64,000 bases of DNA from UBA947 sp031550975 (lineage in GTDB: Bacteria > Cyanobacteriota > Vampirovibrionia > Gastranaerophilales > Gastranaerophilaceae): NCBI GenBank assembly GCA_031550975.1, contig JAVBOC010000004.1, positions 1 through 64,000 on the forward strand. Direction: 5' to 3'. The position numbers and the translations under genes are program-made. The notes under the pieces are model-generated. The model did no database searches, was not told where the DNA came from, and saw only the letters and a program-made list of their open reading frames with translations. Numbering within the stretch: position 1 is the first letter of the stretch; the number at the start of each line of letters is the position of its first letter. Of this stretch, positions 40,019 through 48,857 are shown in pieces.

Positions 40019-41631
40019 CAGCATTAATATTATCTTTGTTTGTTTGCGCACCGGTTTTTGCGCAGCATATTCCGCCGATTCCCGAAGCGACACTAAAAGC
40101 TGCGGGCATAGACTCCCCCGTTATTGAGATGAAACGGGTTCCGGATTCTGCCATTGTGCGCGCCGCGATTGGTGATAACGCATTTAAAAACTATACTTAC
40201 AGCGAGATTTCCGTGTTCGGAACAAAAGAGATTTTGGTTTGGGATGGGGCAAATTTAGTCGGCAAATATTCCGCTGAAAGCGCTGTAAAATTCAAATATC
40301 AGAATAATAAATTAAATTTTTACGAAAACGAACATGTTTTGCCTGTTGTCATTAACGGCAAAGCTGAAGTTGATTGTCCTGACGGGCTTTTGGGGGTCGA
40401 AAATTTAAAAAGAGGAGGCAAACAAGCGCTCTATCGCGGCTCGTTTGAAATCGTCCGCACCAATGGGAAATTTAACCTGGTGAACTCGTTGGAGGTTGAG
40501 GATTATCTAAAAGGCGTCGTACCAAACGAAATGCCGGTAGCTTTTGGGTTAGAGGCATTAAAAGCACAAAGTGTAGCAGCACGGAACTACGTACTTTCGC
40601 CGCGCGCAAAATCTTCTGTAAATTACGATGTAGTAGATTCGGTTGCAAGCCAGGTTTATTTTGGTGCGAACACCGAAAAGCCGCTCTCAAATCAGGCGAT
40701 TAAAGAATCTGAGGGCGTTGTGGCGCTCTATGACGGCGCATTAATCCTCGCGCAATACAGTTCGACCGCAGGCGGTTACACAGAAAGTTATTCAAACGCT
40801 TTTTCTGACCCGGTTTCAGGACAGTTTCCATCGACCGGAAAACCTTACCTTGTCGGCGTACCTGATATTCCAGGACAAACGCCATTAAAGACCGAAGAAG
40901 CTGCAAGTGCGTTTTATAAATCCAAACCGGATTCATTCGATATTCGCTCCTCTTATTTCCGCTGGACACGCGAATGGACACCGAGCGAGTTGGAAAAAAC
41001 CCTAAATGTGAAGGGTTTGCGCGAAATCCGTGTCAAAAGCCGCGGCGAATCAGGAAAAATTGTTGAACTTGAAATAGTTGCTGACAGCGGCGGGCGTTGT
41101 GTTTGCAAAGAACTGGTCATCCGCAGACTCATTACAAAAAACGGGACTGCACTGCCTTCAGCCAATGTTGTTTTTGAACACACCTACGACACCAACGGCA
41201 AACTCACAAACATAAGAGCATACGGCGGCGGCTACGGTCACGGGGTCGGAATGAGCCAATACGGTGCGGGTTACATGGGTTCAGAGTTAAAAATGTCTTA
41301 TGATAAAATCCTCAAACACTATTATTCAAACATAACTCTCGGTACCACACCAGTGAATGTCGGCGCAAACGAGGTTACGCAAAATTTCTACGCTAACAAG
41401 AAATCTGCTAAAATAATCCTCAACAACAAATCGAATGTGAATTGTTTAATTACAAACATAAACGGAAAAGAATACGTTTTTGAATTAGTTGAAGGGTTTT
41501 TGGGACATAAAAGAATAAATGAAATTGATATTTCGCAATATATAAAATCCGGCCGCAACACGATGATTTTACGCCTGCAATCAGATGAAGCTTCAAAAAA
41601 ATCTCTGCAGCTTTATGTTGAACTAGAGTAA
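40003..41631 (+). CDS. SpoIID/LytB domain protein
   Basis: 542 residues. A signal peptide (IAALILSLFVCAPVFA) is followed by about 125 residues of unknown fold, then the SpoIID domain from about 150: SLEVEDYLKGVVPNEMP, ALKAQSVAARNYVL, AQYSSTAGGYTESY, and GYGHGVGMSQYGAGYMG. In spore formers SpoIID is a peptidoglycan lytic transglycosylase; in others the family acts on wall strands. This organism shows no sporulation genes here, so a role in wall remodelling is inferred. The C-terminal 90 residues may form a beta domain. The ATG overlaps cysS by 16 nt. Confidence 0.9.
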   Translation: MGNKIAALILSLFVCAPVFAQHIPPIPEATLKAAGIDSPVIEMKRVPDSAIVRAAIGDNAFKNYTYSEISVFGTKEILVWDGANLVGKYSAESAVKFKYQNNKLNFYENEHVLPVVINGKAEVDCPDGLLGVENLKRGGKQALYRGSFEIVRTNGKFNLVNSLEVEDYLKGVVPNEMPVAFGLEALKAQSVAARNYVLSPRAKSSVNYDVVDSVASQVYFGANTEKPLSNQAIKESEGVVALYDGALILAQYSSTAGGYTESYSNAFSDPVSGQFPSTGKPYLVGVPDIPGQTPLKTEEAASAFYKSKPDSFDIRSSYFRWTREWTPSELEKTLNVKGLREIRVKSRGESGKIVELEIVADSGGRCVCKELVIRRLITKNGTALPSANVVFEHTYDTNGKLTNIRAYGGGYGHGVGMSQYGAGYMGSELKMSYDKILKHYYSNITLGTTPVNVGANEVTQNFYANKKSAKIILNNKSNVNCLITNINGKEYVFELVEGFLGHKRINEIDISQYIKSGRNTMILRLQSDEASKKSLQLYVELE

Positions 41632-41831
41632 CAAGGCTGAGGCTCGACTCATTATGCTAATATTGGAACGCAAAGATTTTTTAAAAACGCAACAACCGCG
41701 GGGATATTCGCAACAAGTCCAAAATAGTATTTACCCCTGTGTAAAATTTTGTTAAACTTTTCATTTACGAATGGCAAATTTTAAAATTCACACACCTTCA
41801 ATGAAAAGACCACAAATAGAGGAGTTCACTA

Positions 41832-42614
41832 TTGAATATCAGACCGATAAATTTTCAGACAAATTCAGCTTATAAAAACCAGCAAACACCCCAACCAACC
41901 GCCACAAAACCGGCGTTTGGTATGAACTTTGTACCTCTAGAGAAGGCAATTCAAAACGCCACGGATCCCACACTTCTTAAAGCATTGAAGAAAATGTGGC
42001 CTGCACCCATAGACAAAAGCACTCTTGATATTCTGGCGGAAAAGTATAAAGATAGCGGGATGAAATTCCTTAAGGAATTTAAGACAAGATTGCTAGGAAC
42101 TCAGGGAAACCTCGTTGTAGACACAAAGCTAAAAACTCTGGTTGAAGTTGGAGGAGAACTGATAAATTACCGAAAATTACTATCTGCGGCAACAGATTTT
42201 ACAGCAGTTTTTTCTGATAAAAAAATCCCTTTGGCTTACGTTGGGAAGGGATTTTTCTATGACTTTTCCAGGATAACAACACTTGACGGAAAACCTTACA
42301 AAGGGGATTTATCATTATGGGAATCAGTAGCTGAAATACCCAAAATGATAGAATGCAAACTAAAAAAGACTCACCCGGATGACGAGACTGTATTTGCAAG
42401 AATTAACCTGTCCGGTGAAAATAGAGATGGGAAAATTTTAGATATTTTTAATTACCCCTGCAGAGCTGATAACAGTAATGATGACATCTCATTTGGATTT
42501 AATAAATCCGAGTTTTTGGCAAAAATGTGGGATGCAATACAGACTGCCAAAAGTGATGCAGAACAAGGCAATGATGTAGCAAAACACTTAAAGATGATAT
42601 TTTCTGAAGGTTAA
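41832..42614 (+). CDS. Lineage-type hypothetical protein, FG-type N-terminus
   Basis: 260 residues. The start is TTG at 41832 with GGAG 7 nt upstream. MNIRPINFQTNSAY..KPAFGMNF, with NF and FG words, is a signature I see at the N-terminus of other unknowns here (19617) and which may be an export or sorting tag; that is a guess. The rest is soluble alpha/beta (WESVAEIPKMIECKL, ARINLSGENRDG). No family recognised. The region 41632-41831 upstream holds no gene. Confidence 0.65.
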   Translation: MNIRPINFQTNSAYKNQQTPQPTATKPAFGMNFVPLEKAIQNATDPTLLKALKKMWPAPIDKSTLDILAEKYKDSGMKFLKEFKTRLLGTQGNLVVDTKLKTLVEVGGELINYRKLLSAATDFTAVFSDKKIPLAYVGKGFFYDFSRITTLDGKPYKGDLSLWESVAEIPKMIECKLKKTHPDDETVFARINLSGENRDGKILDIFNYPCRADNSNDDISFGFNKSEFLAKMWDAIQTAKSDAEQGNDVAKHLKMIFSEG

Positions 42615-42642
42615 GCCGCGCTTACTTCCAATTTTTTTATGC

Positions 42643-42648
42643 TAATAT
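42643..42648 (+). promoter_or_regulatory. Extended -10 of murJ, leaderless layout
   Basis: TGC-TAATAT, then 6 nt (AAACTC), then the ATG at 42655. No ribosome site. Confidence 0.55.
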
Positions 42649-42654
42649 AAACTC

Positions 42655-44253
42655 ATGGCAGAGGAATTAACGGATAATTTTAACGGGGGCAAGACCGAAA
42701 GTGTGCTAAAAGCAGCCACGATGATTGCTTTTGTTACTATTTTTAGCAAACTCATCGGATTCATTCGCGACGTTATTATCGCAAAACACTACGGCGCATC
42801 ACTGGTTTCTGACGCTTATTTTTACGCTTACCAGATGCCTTCACTGGCATTGATTTTGCTTGGCGGAGTGGGCGGGCCGTTCCACAGCGCAACAGTTTCT
42901 GTATTTTCAAAGTTAATCCCAAATCTTAACGAAAAACCGTCGGAGTTCGTAAACAAATTATATAGCACTTTTTTAACCGGTACCATATTGTTTTTCACGG
43001 CAGTCGGCGCGCTATTTTTTATTTTTTCTGACCAAATAATGAAGTTGATAATCTCAAGCGGAACCCCTGAACTTATTTCGCTTGCGTCCACTCATTTGCA
43101 AATAATGACCCCGATATTTATCATCGGCGGAATTGCGGGGATTTATTACGGGATTTTAGTCACCTACAAGCACTATATGCTGCCGAATGTTTCACCGATA
43201 ATTTTGAGCCTGGTGATAATTGGCGCCCTGACGCTCACTCATAACGATTCGACCGGTGTGGTTCTTGCCTGGGCAACGACAATCGGCGCAGTTTGCCAGT
43301 TGATTATTCAATACCCGAAAATCCGTCAGATTGGGTTTAAACTAAAACCAAATTTCGATTTTTTCAATAACCCCGAGAACAAAAACATTTGCGAACTGTT
43401 GTTTCCGGCGGTTTTAAGTTCGACTGTCGGACAGCTTCATATTTATGTTGACATGTTTTTTACTTCCTCAATTAACGAAGGCGCTTGGACAGCAATCGGC
43501 TATGCTAACAGGGTTTTCCAGTTCCCGGTAGGGATTTTAGTAACAGCATTTTTAGTTCCTCTGTTCCCATTGTTTTCACGGCTTGTAGCGCAAAATGACC
43601 TTGAAGGAATTAAAAACTACTTTAACAAAGGTGTCGGAACTCTGTTTTTTGCAGGAATCCCAATAATAATAGGCATCTTGGTCGTGGGATATGACTGCGT
43701 CAGCCTGATTTTTGAACGCGGTGCGTTCGATAGTCACGCAACTTACATGGTAACAGAAGCCCTCTGCTTCTTATCTATTTCGATCCTGCCGTATGTTTTC
43801 CGCGATTCAATCACACGAGTTTATTATTCGTTTAATGATTCTAAAACACCTTTTGTGATTGCGTTTTCGTCAATCGCATTAAAAATCGCCTTGAATTATA
43901 TTTTGATTACAAAAATGGGATTCGGAATCGGAGGGATAACGCTTTCCACTTCGCTCATAACTCTATTTAACGCAATACTTCTGGGCGTTTTGATGTCAAA
44001 GAAAATCAATTTAAAGTACAAAGAATTATTTAAAAATCTTGGCAAAATGCTCGTGGCCGGTGCGATTTCGCTCGCAGCAAGCTACGCTGCAGCTTTGGCT
44101 TGCGACAACATTCATCTGCCGTTAATATTAAAAGTCAGCTGTGTGAGTGTCGTCTTGCTGGTGGTTTACGTCGGTTTTAATCTTGTTTTCAAAATGGAAT
44201 ACGCAACCGAATTTCAACGCAGAATAGGAGATAAATTCAATGGCACCAGATGA
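42655..44253 (+). CDS. murJ: Lipid II flippase MurJ
   Basis: Flips lipid II across the membrane for peptidoglycan synthesis. 532 residues with about 14 membrane helices. The MOP-family start AATMIAFVTIFSKLIGFIRD is followed by ASLVSDAYFYAYQMPS with the conserved charged or Arg-Asp positions, and GVGGPFHSA. The ATG at 42655 has no Shine-Dalgarno and seems leaderless. Its 3' end overlaps the TsaC-family gene by 14 nt. The lipid II pathway genes mraY and murG lie at 59604-64000. Confidence 0.95.
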   Translation: MAEELTDNFNGGKTESVLKAATMIAFVTIFSKLIGFIRDVIIAKHYGASLVSDAYFYAYQMPSLALILLGGVGGPFHSATVSVFSKLIPNLNEKPSEFVNKLYSTFLTGTILFFTAVGALFFIFSDQIMKLIISSGTPELISLASTHLQIMTPIFIIGGIAGIYYGILVTYKHYMLPNVSPIILSLVIIGALTLTHNDSTGVVLAWATTIGAVCQLIIQYPKIRQIGFKLKPNFDFFNNPENKNICELLFPAVLSSTVGQLHIYVDMFFTSSINEGAWTAIGYANRVFQFPVGILVTAFLVPLFPLFSRLVAQNDLEGIKNYFNKGVGTLFFAGIPIIIGILVVGYDCVSLIFERGAFDSHATYMVTEALCFLSISILPYVFRDSITRVYYSFNDSKTPFVIAFSSIALKIALNYILITKMGFGIGGITLSTSLITLFNAILLGVLMSKKINLKYKELFKNLGKMLVAGAISLAASYAAALACDNIHLPLILKVSCVSVVLLVVYVGFNLVFKMEYATEFQRRIGDKFNGTR

Positions 44254-44968
44254 CCATTCAACTGTTCAACCATTCAACTATTCAACCATCGCCCAAGTAT
44301 TGGGCAACGATGGAGTAATCGCGTTTGTGACAGACACTGTATGGGGTTTGGGCTGTTTGCCGACATCAGAAAAAGCCGTCAAAAAGATTTATGAAATTAA
44401 AAAACGCGAGGCGAAAAAACCTTTGATTTTGATGTCAAACGATGTTTACCCGCTTTTGCGTTATGTTGAACCGATTCCAAAAACCGGTCATGTTTTGATT
44501 AAAAAACATTTTCCGGGTGCACTCACGCTTGTTCTTAAAAAAAGCGAATTGACACCGGATTATCTGACCTCCGGGATGGATACTGTCGGGATTCGCGTGC
44601 CTGATAATGAGGTTTTCCGCCAGATTTGCGAAATTGTGCCGGGAAATGTTTTGGCTACAACAAGCGCAAATCTTTCCAACCAACCAGCGGCGATAACTTA
44701 TGAACAAGCCTTGGAAAATATGGGCGATTTAGTAGACCTCGTTGTACCCTGTGAAGGCGCAAAAGATGCGGCAGCCGGTGTGAGCAGTGCCGACTCGCGA
44801 GAGCGAGGCGGGCAGGCGAACACAACGAAGCGCCGTTATGAACGAAACGAAAGTGGAGTGAATGAAGCAATCTTTGATTGCACAGGCGCAAAAGGCATAG
44901 AATCAACGGTTGCCGGAGTCTTCGACGACGAAATAAAAATCTTCCGCCAGGGCGCAATAAATTTATGA
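44240..44968 (+). CDS. tsaC: Threonylcarbamoyl-AMP synthase (TsaC/Sua5/YrdC family) with two repeat insertions
   Basis: 242 residues. Makes threonylcarbamoyl-AMP for the t6A modification of ANN-decoding tRNAs. Motifs: FVTDTVWGLGC, KREAKKPLIL, KKHFPGALTLVL, VGIRVPDN and TTSANLSNQPA. The N-terminus (DDHSTVQPFNYSTIAQ) is an octamer array. Residues about 178-217 are a GC-rich inserted element ending in AIFDCTGAKG, read in a different frame from the copy in nadK. The C-terminal conserved region TVAGVFDDEIKIFRQG follows intact, so the enzyme is probably active. The ATG lies inside murJ. Confidence 0.9.
   Translation: MAPDDHSTVQPFNYSTIAQVLGNDGVIAFVTDTVWGLGCLPTSEKAVKKIYEIKKREAKKPLILMSNDVYPLLRYVEPIPKTGHVLIKKHFPGALTLVLKKSELTPDYLTSGMDTVGIRVPDNEVFRQICEIVPGNVLATTSANLSNQPAAITYEQALENMGDLVDLVVPCEGAKDAAAGVSSADSRERGGQANTTKRRYERNESGVNEAIFDCTGAKGIESTVAGVFDDEIKIFRQGAINL
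44253..44289. repeat. AACCATTC octamer array (O1) at the tsaC 5' end
   Basis: ACCATTCAACTGTTCAACCATTCAACTATTCAACC region, four units, coding orientation. It straddles the murJ stop and the tsaC N-terminal codons. Confidence 0.82.
44773..44889. repeat. GC-rich inserted element, tsaC copy
   Basis: AGCCGGTGTGA .. AACGAAGCGCCGTT .. GCAATCTTTGATTGCACAGGCGC, 117 bp. Same family as 23385-23507 in nadK and 24041-24127 between genes. Confidence 0.75.
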
Positions 44969-44995
44969 TTTTTCCTTCTCCATAACCCTCTCTTT

Positions 44996-45084
44996 GTCAT
45001 CCTGAATTTAGTTCAGGATCTTCCACCTTCGCGTCCCATGCAAGAGTTCATAGTGGAAGATTCCGAATCAAGTTCGGAATGACA
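44996..45084. repeat. Palindromic element (GTCATCCTGAATTT..GGAATGAC)
   Basis: Inner palindromes CCTGAATTTAGTTCAGG and TTCCGAATCAAGTTCGGAA. It encodes the tail of the gene at 45013 on the minus strand. Confidence 0.8.
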
Positions 45085-45261
45085 GCAAGTATTTATTATT
45101 GCAGAGAGCTCATCAAACACTTCTTCCGTTTCTACGAGAAAATCGGATATGTCAGTTAAATAGATATCTTTGTCGTTTTTTATTGCATCCAAAATAAACC
45201 AAAACATATTTTTTAAATGACTGCATTTTTTAATATATGATTGCACGTGTTTTCCTTTCAA
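45013..45261 (-). CDS. Small protein with a repeat-encoded C-terminus
   Basis: 82 residues. The first 57 (MKGKHVQSYIKKCSHLKNMFWF.., VETEEVFDELSAIINTC) look like a genuine helical protein. The last 24 (CHSELDSESSTMNSCM..) are read from a palindromic element, which supplies the stop. The gene at 34348 shows the same arrangement on the other strand. It lies divergent from the HTH gene at 45362 and could be its target or partner. Confidence 0.5.
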   Translation of the reverse strand: MKGKHVQSYIKKCSHLKNMFWFILDAIKNDKDIYLTDISDFLVETEEVFDELSAIINTCCHSELDSESSTMNSCMGREGGRS

Positions 45262-45349
45262 ATTTTAATAATTATTACGATAGTTGCTCAACATTTAGTA
45301 TTAATACTACCAAATCCTGCAGTAAATGTCAAGGATGTAAAACTAATGC

Positions 45350-45355
45350 TATCAT
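45350..45355 (+). promoter_or_regulatory. Extended -10 of the HTH gene, leaderless layout
   Basis: TGC-TATCAT, then 6 nt, then the ATG at 45362. Confidence 0.5.
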
Positions 45356-45361
45356 GTGGGA

Positions 45362-45565
45362 ATGATAACTAACAGACTTTCAGAAATTATGGGCAGAAAA
45401 AGAATAAGAATGTCGGAACTTCAAAGAATGACAGGTCTTAGTCAAAATACCATACTTGGTTTATATCACAATAGAACCAAACAAGTCAGCTTTGAAACTA
45501 TGAACAAAATTTGCAATGCGCTTGAATGTAATACTCAAGAGCTTTTTGAGCATACGCCCGATTAA
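45362..45565 (+). CDS. Cro/CI-type helix-turn-helix regulator
   Basis: 67 residues. MITNRLSEIMGRKRIRMSELQRMTGLSQNTILGLYHNRTKQVSFETMNKICNALECN-type XRE domain: helix 2 RMSELQRMTG, recognition helix SQNTILGLYHNR, then the last helix. Small regulators of this type often control themselves or a toxin partner. The divergent small gene at 45013 is a candidate partner; inference. Its stop overlaps the lipA stop by 4 nt on opposite strands. It seems leaderless. Confidence 0.85.
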   Translation: MITNRLSEIMGRKRIRMSELQRMTGLSQNTILGLYHNRTKQVSFETMNKICNALECNTQELFEHTPD

Positions 45566-46404
45566 ACCAATTCCGCGGCGTGGTAGGAACTTCTTGTGAG
45601 CGGGGTGATTTGGTGGTTTTTTATGCCGATTTTGTCGGCCAATTCGCGCAATCGATCGAATTCTTCTAAACTATAGTATTTTACAACCGGATGATGTGCT
45701 TTTGAAGGTGCAATGTACTGACCGATTGTAACAATATCACACCCAACCGTGTGCAAATCACGCAGGGTCGCTTCAATCTGCTCAAAAGTTTCGCCCAAAC
45801 CCACCATTAAGCCTGACTTCGTTGTTAATTTTGTATATTTTAAAACCGCCAACGACTCGTCATAGCTTGCTTGCGGACGCACAGTCGGAAAAAGTTCGCG
45901 TACGGTTTCAATATTGTGATTAAAAACATCGGGATTTGCTGCAATAACCACATCCAACGCAGCTTTGTCGCCCTTGAAATCAGGAGTTAAAATCTCAATC
46001 TTTACCCCAGGCGTGAGTTTCCTAATTTCATAAATTGTTTGTGCAAAATGTTGTGCGCCCCCATCGGGCAAATCATCGCGGGTTACAGACGTTATAACGG
46101 CATAATTCAAACCCAAGTCCTGCACGGCTTTAGCTATGTTTTTCGGTTCATTCGGGTCAAGCGGCTGCGGATGAGCCTGCCCAATATTGCAATAGCGGCA
46201 ATTTCGCGTACACACATTTCCCATAATCAAAAATGTCGCGGTATTATTTGAATAGCACTCGTTTTTATTCGGGCAGCGCGCGTTTTCACACACCGTGTTG
46301 AGGCAATTTTGCTTCAAAATCCGGCGCACATTGCGCGTTTTGTCCGTATCAATAATCGGGCGCTTAAGATGTTCTGGCAAGCGAATTACAGTTTCATCAG
46401 GCAT
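45562..46404 (-). CDS. lipA: Lipoyl synthase
   Basis: Radical SAM enzyme that inserts two sulphurs into octanoyl groups on E2/GcvH. 280 residues with the auxiliary cluster CLNTVCENARCPNKNEC (CxxxxCxxxxxC), the SAM cluster CTRNCRYC (CxxxCxxC), and the C-terminal RSSYHAAE with the conserved Ser. It overlaps lpd by 19 nt, the same operon. With lplA at 28907 the cell has both lipoate salvage or transfer and synthesis. The lpd-lipA order suggests lipoate-dependent dehydrogenase function. Confidence 0.95.
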   Translation of the reverse strand: MPDETVIRLPEHLKRPIIDTDKTRNVRRILKQNCLNTVCENARCPNKNECYSNNTATFLIMGNVCTRNCRYCNIGQAHPQPLDPNEPKNIAKAVQDLGLNYAVITSVTRDDLPDGGAQHFAQTIYEIRKLTPGVKIEILTPDFKGDKAALDVVIAANPDVFNHNIETVRELFPTVRPQASYDESLAVLKYTKLTTKSGLMVGLGETFEQIEATLRDLHTVGCDIVTIGQYIAPSKAHHPVVKYYSLEEFDRLRELADKIGIKNHQITPLTRSSYHAAELV

Positions 46405-47624
46405 TCAAAAATCCCCTCCGAATAAGTCGGGTGCGCAAAACAAACCTCTTTTAATTTTGCAATCGGAATCTCGCACTGCATCGCAATTAAAAGCTGGTGA
46501 ATCAACGCCGACGCCTCTTTTGACACGATATGCGCTCCGATAATTTTATCATCGCGCGCCAAAATTTTAATAAACCCGTCCGTGCAATCATCGCAATGGG
46601 ATTTACCCAGCGAAGATATTAAAATGCTTGCCTTTTGGTAAGTATCAGGCTCCAAATCCTGCTCACGAGCGCCAACCCAGGCGATTTCAGGGGTACCATA
46701 CACAACTGACGGCACAAGAGTTTTGTCAAACTTAATCCCCTTAATCAGCTCCAATGCCTGCTTGGAAGCATAATGCGCAAGCTGGATTTCCCCACATGCG
46801 TCGCCAATTATTGTTGATGGTTTGTTCTCGTCATTCTGAGCATCGCGAAGAATCTCAAGGTTCTCGCAGCCAGTGACCGCTTTAAGATGTTTCGTTTCGC
46901 TCAACATAACGGAGGGTTCACGACCCACAGCAACAAGTACCATTTCAGGCTTAATCTCATCGATTTTTTCGATGCTTGAAGATGTGAAAAACTTAATCCC
47001 TTTTGATTTAAAAATCCGTTCCGTACGTTTTGAAACCTCAAAATCCGCGATTGGTAAAAGCTTATCGGCTGCCTCAAGAACGGTGACTTCTACCCCGAAC
47101 GCGGCAAAAATTCGCGCCCATTCGGTACCGATTGCACCGGAACCCACAATTACAACGCTTTTCGGCAGTTTTGTCAGATTTAAAACATCGTCAGAACTCA
47201 AAACATATTTACCGTCAAACGGAAGTTCCTTGAGTTCGCGTGGCTTAGAACCCGTTGCCACGATTACCTTGCCACATTCGTAAGTTTCTTTTTTAGTTGA
47301 TAAGTTGATAAGTTTATTGGTTGATAGTTCAGCTTCTTCGTTAATAACAACTACACCTGCATTTTTGAGTGACAATTCCAACCCTTTGCGAACCTTTGCG
47401 ACAACTTCGTCTTTGTACACAAGTGCTTCTTCAAAAGTTTTACCTGTTTCGCTTGCGTGGATAATAGCTTTTGTCGGGATGCAGCCGCGGTTTAGGCAAA
47501 CCCCGCCGACTACGTTTTTTTCAAACATCACAACGGATAAACCTTTTTCACGCGCATGCAACGCCGCCGTGTAACCCGCCGGCCCCGCGCCAATTATCCC
47601 TATGTCGAATTTCTCGCTACTCAC
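46386..47624 (-). CDS. lpd: Dihydrolipoyl dehydrogenase
   Basis: Reoxidises dihydrolipoamide in 2-oxoacid dehydrogenase or glycine cleavage complexes. 412 residues from GTG 47624, chosen because AAAGGAG lies 5 nt upstream and the FAD loop FDIGIIGAGPAGYTAA comes at once. Redox pair in GGVCLNRGCIPTKA, NAD loop VVIVGSGAIGTEWA, C-terminal CFAHPTYSE with the catalytic His. It carries an in-frame octamer array (LSTNKLINLSTKK, about 105-117) and an in-frame palindromic element (VMLSETKHLK.. EILRDAQND, about 240-266) just after the conserved VAVGREPS. Confidence 0.94.
   Translation of the reverse strand: MSSEKFDIGIIGAGPAGYTAALHAREKGLSVVMFEKNVVGGVCLNRGCIPTKAIIHASETGKTFEEALVYKDEVVAKVRKGLELSLKNAGVVVINEEAELSTNKLINLSTKKETYECGKVIVATGSKPRELKELPFDGKYVLSSDDVLNLTKLPKSVVIVGSGAIGTEWARIFAAFGVEVTVLEAADKLLPIADFEVSKRTERIFKSKGIKFFTSSSIEKIDEIKPEMVLVAVGREPSVMLSETKHLKAVTGCENLEILRDAQNDENKPSTIIGDACGEIQLAHYASKQALELIKGIKFDKTLVPSVVYGTPEIAWVGAREQDLEPDTYQKASILISSLGKSHCDDCTDGFIKILARDDKIIGAHIVSKEASALIHQLLIAMQCEIPIAKLKEVCFAHPTYSEGIFECLMKL
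46830..46910. repeat. Palindromic element inside lpd
   Basis: Bounded by GTCATTCTGAG and CTCAACATAAC; it shares the outer 25 bp at one side with the nadK and thiL copies. Confidence 0.85.
47293..47329. repeat. CTTATCAA octamer array (O2) inside lpd
   Basis: Four degenerate units on the coding (minus) strand; encodes LSTNKLINLST. Confidence 0.75.
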
Positions 47625-47644
47625 TTTTGCTCCTTTACTAGTCC

Positions 47645-48820
47645 CTATCGAGTATAAACCCTTGGCAGACGAACCTTTAACCCGCAGGTCAGAGTGTAAT
47701 TTATTGTGTCTAAAATTTTTGCCCACTCATCAATTGAATTCCCGTCACCCAGCAGGGTTATAACATCCCCCACATGCGCGTCAACACCGGTTATATCAAA
47801 CATCATTTGATCCATTGTGATATTGCCGACCTGAGGGACCTTGCAAATCCCCCCTGCGGCTTCGCAGCTTCCCCCCTTATCAAGTGGGGTGATTGCACCG
47901 AAAATCTTGTTTGACAACTCTCTGCGAACCCCGTCAGCATAACCCACCGGAATGGTCGCAATTCTACGGCCGTTTGGCGCAACAAACGAGTGTCCGTAGC
48001 TTACCCCTTCGTCCGTACAAATATCGTGGATATGGACAATACGGCCTTTTAACGACATGACAGGTTTTAGATTAAGTTTATTAGTTGATAAGTCAATAAG
48101 TTGAGAAGATGACAATTCTGGCAGCAAACCGTAAATCCCAATTCCTGCGCGAACCATATTTGTCTTAGGAACCTCGCAACACAAGATTCCCGCGGTGTTT
48201 GCTACATGCAGCAATAATCCGCCCGTGTCAATTTGAGAAACAATTTCGTTCCATTTATTAATTTGAATTTCGGTTTTCTCGCGACTTTCTGCGTTGGCAA
48301 AATGAGTAAAGACCCCGCGCAAATCGATAAATTCCGCTGCCTGAACTTCCTTTATAAATTCCACAGCATCAGATGCGCAAACCCCGATTCTGTTCATGCC
48401 GGTATCGATTTTAATATGAACTTTAGGCTTTTTACCAAGTCGCTCGTAAGCGCGCGCGCAAGCGTCAATGTGTTCTTTTGAAAAAATTGAAATCGTCAAA
48501 TCGGCGCTAACAGCGCTCTCCACAGCCCAAACGGGAACTGCACCTAGCACTAAAATTTCGCAATTGATTTTTGCATTTCGCAAGTCAACACCCTCGTCAA
48601 TAGACGCTACTCCCAGCATATCCACACCGGACGCTAAAAGAGTCGGTGCAAGCATTACAGCCCCATGGCCGTATGCGTCAGCTTTAACAACCGCAAGAAG
48701 TTTTTGTCCCATCGGAATGGTTTTACAAATCTCTTTAACGTTGTGCGCAGCAGCCTCGAGGTTAATCTCAACCCACGAATCGCGATGGATATTCACATTT
48801 GCCTGTCTAACATTTTTCAC
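47645..48820 (-). CDS. alr: Alanine racemase
   Basis: Makes D-alanine for peptidoglycan. 391 residues; the PLP lysine is in AVVKADAYGHG (about 45), with GMNRIGV and SYGHSFVAP as active site regions and GNITMDQMMFD near the C-terminus. Between GYADG and MDQ it has about 14 residues more than usual; the extra piece (TPLDKGGSCEAAGGICKVPQ) is a short GC-rich palindromic insertion. It also has an O2 octamer array (SSQLIDLSTNKLNL). The GTG start has an extended -10 6 nt upstream, so it seems leaderless. Promoter divergent with proB in only 37 bp. Confidence 0.94.
   Translation of the reverse strand: MKNVRQANVNIHRDSWVEINLEAAAHNVKEICKTIPMGQKLLAVVKADAYGHGAVMLAPTLLASGVDMLGVASIDEGVDLRNAKINCEILVLGAVPVWAVESAVSADLTISIFSKEHIDACARAYERLGKKPKVHIKIDTGMNRIGVCASDAVEFIKEVQAAEFIDLRGVFTHFANAESREKTEIQINKWNEIVSQIDTGGLLLHVANTAGILCCEVPKTNMVRAGIGIYGLLPELSSSQLIDLSTNKLNLKPVMSLKGRIVHIHDICTDEGVSYGHSFVAPNGRRIATIPVGYADGVRRELSNKIFGAITPLDKGGSCEAAGGICKVPQVGNITMDQMMFDITGVDAHVGDVITLLGDGNSIDEWAKILDTINYTLTCGLKVRLPRVYTR
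47838..47892. repeat. GC-rich palindromic insertion inside alr
   Basis: CCCCCTGCGGCTTCGCAGC and GCTTCCCCCCTTATCAAGTGGGG; encodes TPLDKGGSCEAAGGIC, where other racemases have a short loop. Confidence 0.6.
48072..48108. repeat. CTTATCAA octamer array (O2) inside alr
   Basis: Four units on the coding (minus) strand (CTTCTCAA, CTTATTGA, CTTATCAA, CTAATAAA); encodes SSQLIDLSTNKL. Confidence 0.75.
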
Positions 48821-48826
48821 AAGCCA

Positions 48827-48835
48827 ATTATAGCA
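48827..48835 (-). promoter_or_regulatory. Extended -10 of alr, leaderless layout
   Basis: Minus strand TGC-TATAAT, then TGGCTT, then the GTG at 48820. Confidence 0.65.
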
Positions 48836-48841
48836 TAATTA

Positions 48842-48850
48842 TGTTATAAT
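48842..48850 (+). promoter_or_regulatory. Extended -10 of proB, leaderless layout
   Basis: TGT-TATAAT at 48842-48850, then 7 nt, then the ATG at 48858. The two divergent -10 boxes are separated by only 6-9 nt. Confidence 0.65.
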
Positions 48851-48857
48851 AATTCCA

